A stretch of 64,000 nucleotides of DNA. Origin: Eleginops maclovinus. Taxonomy: Eukaryota > Chordata > Actinopteri > Perciformes > Eleginopidae. The stretch spans positions 24,080,747 through 24,144,746 of the forward strand of contig NC_086349.1 in assembly GCF_036324505.1 (NCBI RefSeq). Direction: 5' to 3'. This document shows positions 24,371 to 43,254 of the stretch, in pieces. The position numbers were made by a program, and so were the translations under genes. The notes under the pieces are model-generated. The model had not been told where the DNA came from. It worked only from the letters and a program-made list of their open reading frames with translations, and did not search any database. Within the stretch, counting starts at the first letter, position 1; each line of letters begins with the position of its first letter.

Positions 24371-25390
24371 CATGTACATTGAATATGCGTTTGTTTAGCA
24401 CGTAAAGACTTCTCTGTGTTTGGCTCAGATCCTTTGTGCCTCACAACATCACCTATGTTTCCCAACTAAATGTTAGGGTGTGATATCTAAATAAATCATT
24501 ACAACAGAATTGTATTATCCTAAACAAGCAACAAACATGGTCACAAGTGCAGCTGCTACAATGCCCACCCTGCGAGGTGAGATCACACTGACAGTTTTCA
24601 TTACACCCCCCGAAACCTCCGGCTTTATAAGAACGGATGTTTGCACTCTGAAAAGTGCCACATAACAACTCTGATAATTGCGCTTTTTATACCACAGAAC
24701 TGCCAATTTCCTTTTGCACAAACATGCTGCTTTAGATTTTTATCCATTAATGGTTTTAATTTGAGTTAATTCCACTACAAAGAAGGTGTTAGCAGGACCA
24801 TCATAATGTATTATAAGCACCATCAGTCATCCTTTGAAGTATAAAACTAGTCAAAAGCCGCCATTAGACACCTTCAATTCATTATAAGTCATATCTTAAA
24901 TGTTGATGGCTTTGGAGGTTGCGTCAGAAAGCATTATGGGATAGTCATAAAGCATCAGAACTACATTCAAATTCACTAGAAGGCCCTCAAAATGCACTAT
25001 AGATATGATCTTTATAATAATCGTTGCAATTATGTTCAATGACAATGACATCCACCACCCTGACTTCTACTCCCTTCATTTGAACCTTTCTAAATATAAT
25101 GATCACACTGCTGTCTGCATTTGGCACTAGATTTAGGATGTAGAGAATGCTATGAACAGAAATGTGCTAAATTTTGTAAAATAAAGGTCCAGAAATGTAC
25201 AGTAAAGCCCACAGAGGACAGAGGATGATAACTATAATAAACCATGTTTTGTTTGGCACTGATTCAGACTCAGATTATGTCTGAAATGTTTGTTTTTAGA
25301 TATTTCTTTAAACCCTGAATACTTTTTTGCCCACTACGGGCGGCATAACAAGCTGCAAACACAACTTATCCTCACTTTTTATGGTGATAC
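24371..25390. other. Intergenic, nothing recognised
   Basis: No gene or repeat that I can name. Confidence 0.35.
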
Positions 25391-25860
25391 TGTCACGGGT
25401 GGGGGGGAAAGGACCCAGGCGCAGAAGCAATAGAGGAGGCAGGGGTACAAAAGTGTAACCAAAGGCGAGCTTTTATTCATAGAAAAGCTGATCATCAAAA
25501 CGCAAAACTAGGAACGCAGGAAGTCACAACACAGGAAAAGTATCAAATGAAAACTAAGACATACCGGTGGGAAAGGGAGGACTGAAAAGGGAGATCCAAG
25601 ACATCACAGGGAACAGGCAAACAACCACGACGAAGCGACAAAGAACACAAAGGGAAGACAAGGCTAAATACAGAGGAGGGTCATCACAAGACAAGACACA
25701 GCTGGGAAGGGGAGGTGAAACACAGGGGCAACAGGTGAGCACAATCAGACAGGAGGGAAACTAAAGACAGGATGTAAACTAGACAAGACAGGACGTGACC
25801 AACAAGATACATTTCAAAATAAAACAGTAAGCTATAAAGACAGAAACTGAGATCCTAACA
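25391..25860 (-). mobile_element. Solo-LTR-like element, family F copy 2
   Basis: 470 bp, TGTCACGGG...GATCCTAACA, flanked by perfect 5-bp duplications GATAC (25386-25390 and 25861-25865). GAGCTTTTATTCATAG supplies an AATAAA signal on the minus strand. It shares several 15-20-bp words with 1745-2142. Confidence 0.75.
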
Positions 25861-25865
25861 GATAC

Positions 25866-27892
25866 ATTGGACTCAGCGTAAAAGATTACGATGCAGAGGT
25901 GAATTTAAGTCATATATCTGTATGTTTTATATTAAGATTAAACAAACAGAACAGGCAGAAACAGTAACATATGGGTTTCCTTGCCAAGACGTTGAGACGG
26001 ACAGTACTTCTCCTTTTTTAAATAAAAGGGTTGTTGTTGCTCAGCTAAATTTCGTATTGTAATTATTGCGCAATTGATCAGAAATCTGCTCAATCGTGCT
26101 CTATTTTATTTTTGATGATTCAAGCTGTTTGAGAACCATGCTCAGCTCAGTTTACCTTTAGGAAAGTCTTAAAGGTCATCAGTCAGCGCTGTTGCTTTTT
26201 GCTCTCACACTGTCAGACCGTCTGTCTCTTCAGACTGGGAGTCTCTTTATATATTCACCCCTTTCAAAACCTACATACTTACAGTCCATCAAAACCACTA
26301 ATGCACTTTTGATTTGAGTCATTTTTGAGCTTCCTTGCCAGTTAAGTAGCCCGCCCCCCCCACCTCCCTTTCTTTGCTTCAGGGTTTCAGGGCAGACAGA
26401 TGACGAGACAATGGCAATTCATCTTCATCACGGCGTCCGCATTACCGCCAACGTTCGGCTCTCTCCCCTTACGTAATGCAGCGCATCTCGCTCACGGATG
26501 CAGTCAAAGGAAAAGTACAATATCCTGAGAGCCGGGCATGTCAATCATGGTTAATATCATTAAGGAGGTCGAGGAAGAGTCGAGTGGAAACTGACGGGCT
26601 GCTCCACAAATTAAAAGCTGTATCTTAATTCTGTTGCAAAAAAATAAGATTTGGAAGTGTTTTTCGAAAAACACCCGAAGAGTATCGAAGTGTTTATAGG
26701 AGCAGCGAATCTCTCATGTGTAAAGGGTAATAACACAACATGTATTCTTTGGGGAACCCCGTCTGTGGCTGCAATCTATTTCAGATGCCGCTCAGTATTG
26801 TATTTATTTGATTTAAAGATTGGATTTTACTCAGTATGATAATTTCTTGTTCTGTGAGTTCAGTGACCAGGTAGGCTAAATTGCACTGTTATCACACAGC
26901 TCCACAGACACAAATATCTAGGGCTTTGTATTACCTCCACCTGGAATTGATGGGTATATTGTGATTTCTATCCTTGCTTTTTCAGTTTCCTGAGGGAGGC
27001 TTTGCCAACAAAATATCTATTGTCCTCTCCCCAGCACTCAGTCCCTCTGGACACTGACTGACAGCTGCCTGCATCACAAAGCCAGCAACGTGAGTAATTG
27101 AAACCTCATCATATAGAGAAGGTTTGAGTTACCCCGAGCAGCCTCCTCTGACCCTCACTCCAGCCTCTGTGCTTCGCCAGCGGAGCTTTTCATTTACTAT
27201 TCACAAATCAGGAGACATGTTGCAGGCGCAGAGGTGCTGTAAAGAATCGCGCTGCGTGCAAACGTGCTTTTGCAATGCTTAAGTCCAACAAATCAGCGAG
27301 TCTGTTCCAAGCTCGCACTCACATATTCTGCGCACAGCATGGAAGTATGAATCTCACAGCCGCACAGTTTAATGCTCATTAAATAGTTTGAAACCCAGAA
27401 GACGTTGAGTCATGCTTTCATGCATTTCTTATCTGGATTTCAGAGAAAGCAAAACATGTTATTATTTAATGGCCAGTGCTTTGATCTGGCTGATGTATAA
27501 TGCACCGGTATTAAAGCCAAGTTTAGCAGATATGATAAGAATTGTGATAAAAAAGGAAACATTGTCAAATGTTTTGATTATAAACGCCCTGAAAGAGAAT
27601 CCCCATGAGCATAGAGTACCATCTTGTTTGCAGTTTGTATACAAGTGGAAACTATGCAGTTAATTCCTCTAAACTGAATCCAACGATCAAGGGAACTGTG
27701 TAATTAACACAGAATTGAATCATGTTGTCTGTGCTTAGAATATCCCCTGAAGCTCCAGGAATAAAGTACAAAAACACATAGCAAAGCCCACAGAGGACGG
27801 ACTTTGATTACTGCATTAAACAATCTTTTGTTTGATTTGAAACCCTATGATCAGTCTTCAAAAGATTTAGTCTCTAGTTTTTGTTTGAGATA
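25866..27892. other. Repeat-poor intergenic sequence
   Basis: No recognised repeat from about 26380 to 27400. Sequence such as GGCAATTCATCTTCATCACG and TTAAGGAGGTCGAGG reads like non-repetitive, possibly conserved DNA, but I see no coding exon. Confidence 0.35.
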
Positions 27893-28412
27893 CACGGCCT
27901 GGCCAAAAAAAAAGGTCACACACTCTAATATTCGTTGGACCGCCTTTAGCTTTGATTACATTCGCTGTGGCATCGTTTCCACGAGCTTCTGCAACGTCAC
28001 AACATTTATTTCTGTCTTGCATTAAATGTTCTCCAACATCTTGTCTTGATGACGGGAGATTCAGACCACTGCGCAAAGTCTTCTCCAGCACATCCCAAAG
28101 ATTCTCCATCGGGTTCAGGTCTGGACTCTGTGGGGGCCGATCCATGTGTGAAAATGAGGTCTCATGCTCCCTGAACCACTCTTTCACAATTTGAGCCTGA
28201 TGGATCCTGGCATTGTCCTCTTGGACCATGCCCGTGCCATCAGGGAAGAAAGAATCCATTGATGGAATAACCTGGTCCTTCAGTATATTCAGGGAGTCAG
28301 CTGACCTCATTCTTTGGGCACACTGCTGAACTTAGACCAGACCAACTGCAGCACCCCCAGATCATAGCACTGCCCCCCACAGGGTTGTGACCTCTTTTTT
28401 GGCCAGGCTGTG
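27893..28412 (-). mobile_element. Tc1/mariner deletion derivative, copy 2
   Basis: Also 520 bp between TA dinucleotides, with ends CACGGCCTGGCC and GGCCAGGCTGTG. It keeps the same C-terminal transposase remnant on the minus strand ([34 protein letters not shown]). Identical total length and the same internal junction as copy 1 mean both descend from one non-autonomous source. Confidence 0.9.
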
Positions 28413-28980
28413 TATTTCTTTAATATCTTGAACTTGAATAGTTTCGGCGACTTGTGGGCAGCAAGGCAAGCTGCAAACCTAGCATATCATTTCCTTTTAG
28501 GGTCATATGGCTAACTTTTAGAGCTAACAGTTACCTATTTGCACATCTAGCAGATATTAGCAACATTAGCATTCATTTAGTCTCGGCACACCTCGTGAAT
28601 TAAATTAAATATCCGTTTTTGGTCTCAACCAGTGGAAAATATCTGGCTCTTTAGCTTGTATATGCTTCATTAGCTTGTTGCTTTCTTTGTCTGTCAGTGC
28701 ATTGAGTCTTTGCAGCCGAAAACAACACTGATGAAAGCGGTGAGAGTGAACAAAAATACTTGAATCGTTGTCCCGAAATCCAAAATGAATCAGAGCTGAA
28801 GGGTTATAATTATCTAGTTGATATTCTGTACAACTCATTGTTAAATGCCATTTTTTATTAACGGCTTTACAAGACGACAAGTTAATTATGACTACACATG
28901 AACGTGCACCTATGTAAAGTTTAAGGTTCAGTTATCATGATTATCCTCCAGAGTCTTCCAGTGAGTTATCCTGCAGGTTG

Positions 28981-29011
<31 letters not shown>

Positions 29012-29610
29012 TGTGTAGCGGCGCGTCTTAACTCCACTAAGGAGGAAATCAAAGGCTTCAAAATTCACAATTGGCCCGGCTCCCTTCGCTAACAAGCAGC
29101 CCTGCGTTTATCACACAGAGAGACTGCTGTGCTTGTTTATTTGAAAACAGGTCAATTCTGTTATGCTCCAAATGCTTTCTTTGAGACGGGCGGGGAGATT
29201 GACAGATGGACATATTAACAGGAACACCTTCGTAATCAAATGCATCACAAACAGCCTCGGACAAACTGCATTATATGAGCCTCACAAATAGTAGTGTTTA
29301 TTGCAGAGCAGAAAGTATGTTTCTATTTCCCCATATCATAAAAAGTATTGCTATTTTGTCCATCTGCAAAAAATATTCAGGGAGAATGGGAAAATTCAGA
29401 TCCGAGTCAAGAGGCATGCAACTTCCTCTTTGGTTACCTTAAGCACGTAGCTGTGTTATCTGCTAAGATGTTAACTTATTCAAGCCCAGACTTGCACCTG
29501 CAGGCATACAGAGGAGAGGATTATGAGGAATTAACACTTTTTGAACAACAGTCGGCATTGTCCTTATTTTATTCAGTTGTTTCAAAAGACAGAAAGTGAA
29601 CTGCCACAGT
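28413..29610. other. Intergenic, contains a (CAG)10 tract
   Basis: The CAG/GCA repeat at 28983-29011 is not within a recognised exon. Nothing else identified. Confidence 0.5.
28983..29011. repeat. (GCA)n trinucleotide repeat
   Basis: About ten uninterrupted GCA/CAG units. Confidence 0.95.
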
Positions 29611-30604
29611 CTAAAGAGGATATATTCTGCTTATCTTCAGGTTAAAATGTGTATTTAGTGCCTCTCCTGGGACATGTCTCCATGTTTTAATGTTCAAAAA
29701 GCTCTTTATTTTTCTCATACTGCCTGTGCTGCAGCACCTCTTTTCACCCTCTGTCTGAAACCAGAGCCCAGTCTGCTCTGATTGGTTAGCTGGCCAGCTC
29801 TGTTGTGATTGGTCAACCTCTTACAGATGTCCCGCCCCTTAGCCTATTATGTAGAATGTGTTGGAGCGTTAGGGTAGCCGGTGTCGACTTAACATGCACT
29901 CCTTCACACTTAACATTGTACATTTACACTATATCATTATTGCCTTTTTGTACATTTGCATATTTCAGTTTCAGTTTCATTCTTTTTTATTTTCCCTTTA
30001 GTTTTTAGTTCTAATTATTTGTATTTGTTTTGCTTCCCTTTGTATTTCGCTGCTGCAACCCCAAAATGTCCCAGTTTGGGATAAATACTTCTGATTTTGA
30101 TTCTGATTCTGACTAGCGATGTCTGCTTTGTGTTGAGGAAGGATAAGCTTACCTCTCCCGTGAAACTCGTTTACAAAAGGGACGAGGAAAACGTGAGGGA
30201 CACAATATCAAGAGGTGAAGTCCCCTCAAATCGTTTGGGTACAGGGACTGAATTTCAGATGTTCCGCCCAGGGATATGAGGCCTAACAAGTCAGGAATGA
30301 ACTTTTGGTATATACAGAACACAGAATTGTTGTGATTTATAATAAAATAAATTACAAAGACATATTACACTGCTGCATATTTACACTAGCCAATAGAAAA
30401 GTGTTTCATAGTGATGTCACTATGTAACAGAATTAACAAAGGAGTCCAATGGAGGTGTTTCAGGCAGGGGTGGGATTGTGTGGGAGAGAAACTCCCTCTG
30501 GTGGGAGGATTTTAACCTTTGGAGACCATTTACGTGCACACAAACCTATATAACGCACTATAGGAAAGGGAAAACAGCCAAAAAGCATAATAGGGCCGCT
30601 TTAA
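29611..30604 (+). mobile_element. MITE family A copy with nested insertion (29873-30386)
   Basis: The left half ends GTTGGAGCGTTAG (29872). The right half resumes TAGCCAATAGAAAAG (30387) and runs to ATAGGGCCGCTTTAA. A TAG triplet is present at both borders, compatible with a short target duplication. The insert begins GGTAGCCGG and includes a LINE-like 3' end, TTTGGGATAAATACTTCTG with a (TGATTC)n tail (about 29880-30113), then about 270 bp of unknown sequence. Confidence 0.75.
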
Positions 30605-31568
30605 GACGTAGCTATACAGAAAATAAACTGACACTGTCTTGGCATATGTAGTATACACACATATCAAGGGGTTTGAGAGAACAGTCGTCATTGTGGGGAC
30701 CTTGAATGATTGATTTGTATGTGTAGAGGAGGCTCTTGTTTTCTGTTTTTCCTGGATTAAAGCAGAAATATAATTCAGTTCAGGGGTTCCCGTCCCGCCA
30801 GATGCCGTCAAATTGAACAGTGCTCTGAATATCTCAAACCAAGTGCCGGGAACAATCAGTGCTTCACTGTTTAGAGAAAATATATTCAAATAGGCTTTGA
30901 TATTCTCCTCTGAAATGCCACTACAAAGGTCAGATTTAAGTTTGAAATTCAACGTGGCCATCATAAAGCTATGAGGACTGTAGGAACTCGTCCATAAAAT
31001 CCTCTTTCCTGCAGCAGTTTCTTTTTTCTCCAGCAGCTACTCGCCCATAAAACCACAGAGTGTAATGTCTTCAGGATGACCTTGTGTTTGTTCTCTAATG
31101 AAATTCATGTAGTGTCGAGAGATACGCACTTTACTTAAAATGACTTTCTCTCTGTTTCTTCCTTATCTCGTAAACAGTCGGTCTGACAGCGTGAACACAC
31201 ACGGGAACAAATCACGCTCCGGCGCCAGATAATCTGCCAGCAAATGATTTTAGGATCAGATTCATTAACAGAGGGTATTATTGCTTTTTCAAGATACAAC
31301 ACACACATCAGGATCCAACACATTTACTGCCTTTTTAATCCCAAAAAGATCCAACATTTTAGATAAAACATCACTAGAAATCTCTGTTTATCCATTAAAG
31401 GCGCCATGAAACCACTAGTGACACGGATTGCATGTGTTTTTATTCTAAATATTAGTTGTTAATGGATGTTAATCCTGCACTAATCCACGTGACTGATTAT
31501 TCATCATGGTATGATTCAATTAGAAGTAGGTGTTGTATTATTTCTGTACTAATATTGAAGCAAAGTTT
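30605..31568. other. Intergenic, nothing recognised
   Basis: A 144-codon open stretch on the minus strand (30964-30530) has no known domain and no splice or codon evidence, so I do not call a gene. Confidence 0.4.
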
Positions 31569-32325
31569 GTTTCAGTGGTGGAAAGAGCTTAAATATATTT
31601 ACTCCAGTTAGCATTTGAGTTAATTTATACCTTTGCTCCTTTAGATGTGGTAGGAGATGTTGTACGTTACATTTATTTTACAGCAGTAGTAGAAGTAATA
31701 AAGGAATACATTATGACATGTTATTTTAGGCGAAGCTACCCAAAGGTTTATGAAGTCATTAAAACAAACACCTCCTTTGCTGCTGCAACATTAAAGAGAT
31801 GAACACCTTAATGCAGTTATGGTAATGATACAATAACATATCATGCATTTTTCTGAAATGGATCAAACTGCATGAGTAGTTTTACTTTTGTTACTTGAAT
31901 GTTACGTCTGGGGCACAATAAAACGATACAACCCAAAGGCACGACTCGACACAAAAAGAGTTTCCAAAGAAGGTTTTTACTAGAGGTAATATTCCATAGT
32001 CCCAAAAGTCAAAGCATAACGCACACTAGCGTGGTGACAACTCAAAACGATCTGGCACTGGGCACAGAGACGAACACAGCTTAAATATACAAGGTGAACA
32101 CAGGTGTAAACAATAAGGGCGGGGCAGTTAATCAGGTCAAGGGGAGGGACAACCAAGGAGGGGAATTCAAGCTACCGAGACACAACATTGAAGTAGATGT
32201 TTGAATGGTAATAATTTTGTACTTTCACTTGAATGCAGGACTTTCACTTGTAACTGAGTACTTTCACACTGTAGTACTGATACTTTTATTCAAGTAAAAG
32301 ATCTGAATACTTCGTCCACCTGGAT
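31569..32325 (+). repeat. Family E repeat interrupted by a solo-LTR-like element
   Basis: The left part starts CAGTGGTGGAAAGAGC. The right part has GTACTTTCACTTGAATGCAG and ACACTGTAGTACTGATAC. The two are separated by the element at 31900-32187. Confidence 0.65.
31900..32187. mobile_element. Small TG..CA element with 5-bp target duplication
   Basis: 288 bp, TGTTACGTCTGGGG...GACACAACA, flanked by perfect TTGAA duplications (31895-31899 and 32188-32192). It resembles a small solo LTR or a LARD/TRIM-like remnant. It is younger than the family E copy it interrupts. Confidence 0.7.
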
Positions 32326-32329
32326 CAGA

Positions 32330-33649
32330 GTCAGGTTTATTGCCCGGTATGTTTACACATTCAAGGAATTTGATTTGGTGCCTTCTGTTGAAAGGAGCTA
32401 CATAAATAAACTTGCCTTTTCGTTTTTATAGTGATGATAGAATTTCATAAATGACCATCAGTTGTCCGTGTTATATATCATCAGTTCAGCCTCTTTGTAC
32501 GGAAGACGATTAGGCACTGATTTTTATGGGGGATCTTACCAAATGTGATTTTATTTTGGGAGTTCTGAGAAAAAAAGTCAGAATTCTGATCTTTTGGTCA
32601 GACCCCCCCCCCCCCCCCCAAAAAAAAAATCACACCTTACCCTAATTGTCCTCTGTAGCTTTGAATTTCCCATCAGACTAAGAATGATTTTGAGCCTTCT
32701 TTTTTGTGATAAGTAAAACAATGCTTTTGATGATTTCCATTGAAATAATTATTGTACGTTCAAAAGTAAATGTCCATAGGAATCACAACAAACAACTGTA
32801 AACATCTACGGTTCACTTTTTATTTACACCATCCTGTGCATTTGAAATACAACATCACGTCCTCTCCAAGAGGAGAACCCTGCTCAAAGGAAACACTCAT
32901 AAACAACTCTCAGCTGATTCTTAAGGCTCTTTGTACTCTGTAATGTGGACTGCTTCTGTTTCCACAATGGCTGAGCTGGAGGACTCACTCACTAAATTCA
33001 ATTTAATGCAATGATTGAGGACATTTTTCAGAGCCCCACCTTGACTTATTGTAGCTTGATTTGAAAGGAGGCAGAAATTAGAGAGCAAAAAAAAACAGAA
33101 AGAGGAAAATCCTTTCTTTTCTGACAGCCAAACTGAACACACACACACAAGATTATATAATGTGTGTAGTACCTTCAAAGAAATAAATACTCAATGTATC
33201 ACAAGACACAAAAGGGTATGTTGTATGCAAATGTAAAGCAATTTGTTTCCAGCAGCGATATGTTCTGAGTTATCCTGTCACAAATGAAACTGTACCAAGG
33301 AGAGGTTGTTGTGTTCAGCGGCACCATCTGAATCCTCAACCATCCCAATCTGTCGTCACAGCCTCTCTACCTTCCACAACATTTTTCCATTCCAATTATG
33401 AAAGATTATACAAACACAATCAAAGAAGACAAAGAACAAGGAGACAAATCAAAAAAACACACAACAGAACCTGGCTGTGTTTCAACCTTTTGATGTTGCT
33501 GTAAAATTGGAGTTCTACCATCACATCAGAAGACCTCGTCTGCAACATTAAAAGTGAGGCTTTGAAAATAGAGTCTACTTGTGCAACAACCTTATATACC
33601 TTATATGGAGTGCCTATAGATGCTTATTCATTTTATATGCCTCTACTCT
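32330..33649. other. Intergenic
   Basis: Holds a C15 run followed by A9 (about 32603-32628). No gene recognised. Confidence 0.4.
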
Positions 33650-33923
33650 GCTAATTTCCAGGTTCATATTTGTATTTTGTGTCTCCACTGGGACATGTCT
33701 CCATGCTTTAATGTTCAGAAAGCTCTTTATTCTTCACGTAGCACCTCTTTTTACCCTCTGTCTGAAACCAGAGCCCAGTCTGCTCTGATTGCTTAGCTGG
33801 CTGGCTCTGTTGTGATTGGTCAACCGCTTAGAGATGTCCCGCCCCTTAGCCTATCACGTACAATGCACAAAAACCTATATAACGCACTACAGGAAAGGGA
33901 AAACCACATGAAGCATTTTAAGG
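33650..33923 (+). repeat. MITE family A copy with internal deletion
   Basis: It runs from AATTTCCAGGTTCATATTTG to GAAGCATTTTAAGG, but jumps from CTATCACGTACAATG directly to CACAAAAACCTATATAACG, so about 150 bp of the usual middle is missing. Confidence 0.8.
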
Positions 33924-34885
33924 ATTTAAATGATCATTAATCAAATGTTTTGTTCTTAGATGGTGAATATATTAATTCATCTTAAAACTATTCACAAGAT
34001 ATGCTATTTCATACATGTTTGTGTGTTTTGTTTTTCACTCGTTAACTAACCGAAATTCAGCTAATTGGTGCTACCAGACAAGTAAAAGATGGTCCATCCA
34101 AAAACAGCAGCAGGAGCTCTGAGTTGCCAAATAAGAAATGTAAAATGTTCTGGTAAAATGATGACTGGCAATGAAACTTTTTTAAATCCTTTGAAAACCA
34201 TACTTTATAAAAATCACGGTTTTTATTAATCATGTGTCACCATATTTCTTCAGTACATGAGTTATTAGAACATTTAATGATCACAGTAAAACCTTTTAAC
34301 CCTTGGATTTACATCGGCATCATTTAAGTTAAGCAATAATTGAATAACCTTTTGAAACATCAGTCCAGCTTCCTCGCTCAACATGTAGTAAAACAACGCG
34401 ACTCAAACGGAAAGTAAAAAATAGAGATCGTTTCAGTTCAGCGAGATAAAAATAAATGGTTCCATAAAAAATAGCAGGGTGATTTAATAAGTGTCACCAT
34501 TCTTGTACCTTCAGTTCTGTCAGTGAATATGTTTGCACTTTTACATCACAGAGTACATTTCCTTGATCTTTATAAATATGGATACGACTGTAAAACTTCA
34601 GAGAGCCTTTTGAGCTGCACACTTATTCCTTCCTCTGCCTCTTTATTCAAAGGAAACTGAAAAATAACCTTCATCAAACATTTTTCTCGGCTACTAGAAG
34701 GAAATGTCATTGATGCCAGGGATGACATTCACCCACTGACTAACAAAAAATGTTAGAAAATGACATACATTTGATCAGCAAACGTAAACGAGGGTGCAGA
34801 TGATCACTTCAGGGTGACATGACCATTTGAATAAGCTCCTCCGCAAACTGCAAGCTAGATTTTACCAGCAGTGGTGCACCTGCAT
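33924..34885. other. Intergenic, nothing recognised
   Basis: No gene or repeat family identified. Confidence 0.35.
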
Positions 34886-35451
34886 TAGCCTGGCTATACC
34901 AGCCTACGTACTTCCGCCCAATTTCATTTTGCCTCTGTAAGTGAGACTGGGCAAGAACTCATAACGAACGATTACTGGAACTCCGAATTCTATCGGTCCA
35001 ATCGGCGAACAGGGGGAGGGGTTGAGAGCGATTACGTCGAAGTTGGTGCCCGAGTTTGAATTGTAGTCTGTAGTTCAACAATGGCGACGGAGGAAGAGAC
35101 GCTACTAGCTATCCGCTCGGTTGTTTCAACTCTTGAAGGATTTCTTCCTTTTTTCCCAAATAATTGCTTCGAGTTACGAATTGTCCCCTGAATCCTCAGG
35201 TTACATCGACAACATCGACACATCTCGTTGACAGCCACGCTCGCAGGTAGCGATTTGTCTACTACTGTGAAAGCGGAAGTAGGAAGCGTCAGGTGAGAGC
35301 CTGCCCTTCGGCGCATAACATACGGCATTACCAAACGTTAGTGATTGGTTAAGGGAACTCCAATGATGTTAAACTGTCAGTGTGTTGCAGTAATCCAAAT
35401 CCAATGACGCTGTTCCAGACTGTATGCAAACAGGCTGGTATTACCAGGCTA
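34886..35451 (+). mobile_element. MITE family D with 21-bp terminal inverted repeats
   Basis: 566 bp with ends TAGCCTGGCTATACCAGCCT and AGGCTGGTATTACCAGGCTA, inverted copies with few mismatches. An ATG at 35081 follows a CCAATC-containing segment and opens a 36-codon frame (MATEEETLLAIRSVVSTLEG...) ending at 35191. Direct target duplications were not obvious. Confidence 0.75.
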
Positions 35452-37558
35452 CACCAGCATCACACACTGCAGAAAGGCAGACTCCACTGTAGACATGAAG
35501 GGAAATGCAGAGTAAGCACACGTTGAGCTCAAGAGCAGCTATTAAGGGGTTTATTAATTCATCATTTATTCAGGCTACCCAGTGGAAGCTGTTTATGCTC
35601 ACTGGCAGTGACGGGAACCTATTTATTATCTGCATGTCAACTAATTAAGGTCCTTAGAGCTCCATTAAACTTTATTAACACCCATAAACCACAAGTTGAC
35701 TCATGGTTTATTACAAATAGACAGGTAGAAGTTTCCTTTACTAGTTCTCAACAGCAGATACATTTTGGGGAAATGTATTTTTATCCATATAATGACAATA
35801 TTTTTTTTTTAAGTATCAACGACAAACTCTTCAATGGCATCATTTTTATTTGCTTTCCCAACAAAATGCACTTTTACTGTAGAAACTGAAGCAGGAGTAC
35901 CACTTTCTATGGTTACGATTAGGCACTCACGTTTGGTTAAGGTCAGGGAAAGATGGCGGTATTGCTTAAATGAAAATGCGCCGAATCCTCGACCTGCAAT
36001 GACCTGGGTTGGGCACATGGGGGCAGCAGAAACAACCTGACACTGACCTATTGTTCTGTTAATGTGGCTCGTTTTGTTAGCACACATTTGTTAGTTTGCA
36101 CATCAGATATGAAGCAGTATGAAAACATTTTTGGAGTCGTGTCTGTTCCTGAATTTTAGGTCAATATTTTAGTTTTGGTTTCAACTTTTGGAAAATATCC
36201 AGCTGTTTTTGCAGCAGTATGCCAGAGTATTTTCACCAGCTAGTTCCTAACTTCGTCTTTGTGCTTTGAGGCAGCTAAAAGATTTGCATTTAGTGAGATT
36301 ATATATCCTTTAAGGTAGAAACATATCTGCCGGCTGGAAACAGTGCTCATTAAAGCAGAAAGACTGAACCAAAATACTAAAATTATGAGCCGTAAAACCA
36401 AAATATTCCAAATATCTAAAGGGAACTAGAGTGTTGGTGATTATTCCCTATGGGATCATTATGAAGCAACACATTTCACATCCATTGATCAATTGTTATG
36501 ATGTAAATATTGATTACAGCAGCTTTTGTTGTTTAAAGCTTACCATACGTGGGATCAGGATGCTAACTCAAGTCTCCAGATTTACAATCCATTACAAAAA
36601 CAGTCATTGAACATAACATTGCCACTGATAATAATCCCCTTGAAGCATCTTTGCAAAATGAAATTGATATAATATGAATGTGATTTCTGGGGGACTAGGT
36701 TGACTAGTAAAGTAAACAAACAACCTTCATTCATTATTCACCAAAAGCCAATTATCAGTTACAGCAGTGATTCTTAAAAATATGGAATTTGGACTCTGAT
36801 AATGGAGCTTTTAGCATATAATGGGAGCTTCTGTGCAAAGACTGTTGAGTGAGCAAAAACCACAATAAAAGCAGACCTTAATCATGAGTCGTTCTGGTGG
36901 TTTTGAGTCTCTCTGTGGTATTTTTGTATTGGTTTTTGTGTGATTTTAAGTTTGTTTCATGTCTCTTTGAGTGTCTTTGTAGCCTTTTGTGGCACCTCAG
37001 GGTTTTAATCTCTGTAGTTGTGCTTTTGTACCCAGTAGGCCTACTAAGTAATCCATTAATCATTCTTTTTAAAGCAAATTCAAATGAACGTGTTCCATCA
37101 AGCTGTCGCCACCATCATCGCTTCACCTGGATCAATTAGCTCCAGAGTAGATACCCCCCCCCCCAAAAAAAAAGATACATACAATGTGAATACTTTGATG
37201 ATTCGTCACACAAGTAACACAAGCATATACAGTTTACACCCAGAACGCAGATGTACTTGAATGCAACAGTTGCCACGTTGAACTATGAAAAGTACTTTTT
37301 AGATTTGTGAGTCTTCCTCTCTGAGGATGCTTGATTGGCAGAAACATTGAATAGCTCATCGAGTCTCTTTCATCTGGACGGGAACTCACATCCAGGGGAC
37401 GTGAATGATTTCCAAATCTTCTCTCTGTTTTGATCCTTTCCCATCTATCACCTTTCAACATTTTGGCAAGATGGAGCAGCAATGTTTTGATTATACAGTG
37501 ACCACACTTTATGAAGAAGTCAGGAAGCTTACAATCTTCTTTCCTTTGCTTTTTTTTC
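35452..37558. other. Region downstream of cbln4
   Basis: No other gene recognised. The 3' UTR of cbln4 must extend leftwards from 37559. I found no clear minus-strand AATAAA within the first few hundred bases. C9-A9 run near 37154-37171. Confidence 0.4.

Positions 37559-43254
<5,696 letters not shown>

Noticed and set aside
28983..29011. Poly-glutamine coding exon at the CAG repeat
   Set aside because: No open exon with splice sites surrounds it.
30530..30964. 144-codon minus-strand open frame
   Set aside because: Overlaps the end of a MITE copy and has no known domain or exon signals.
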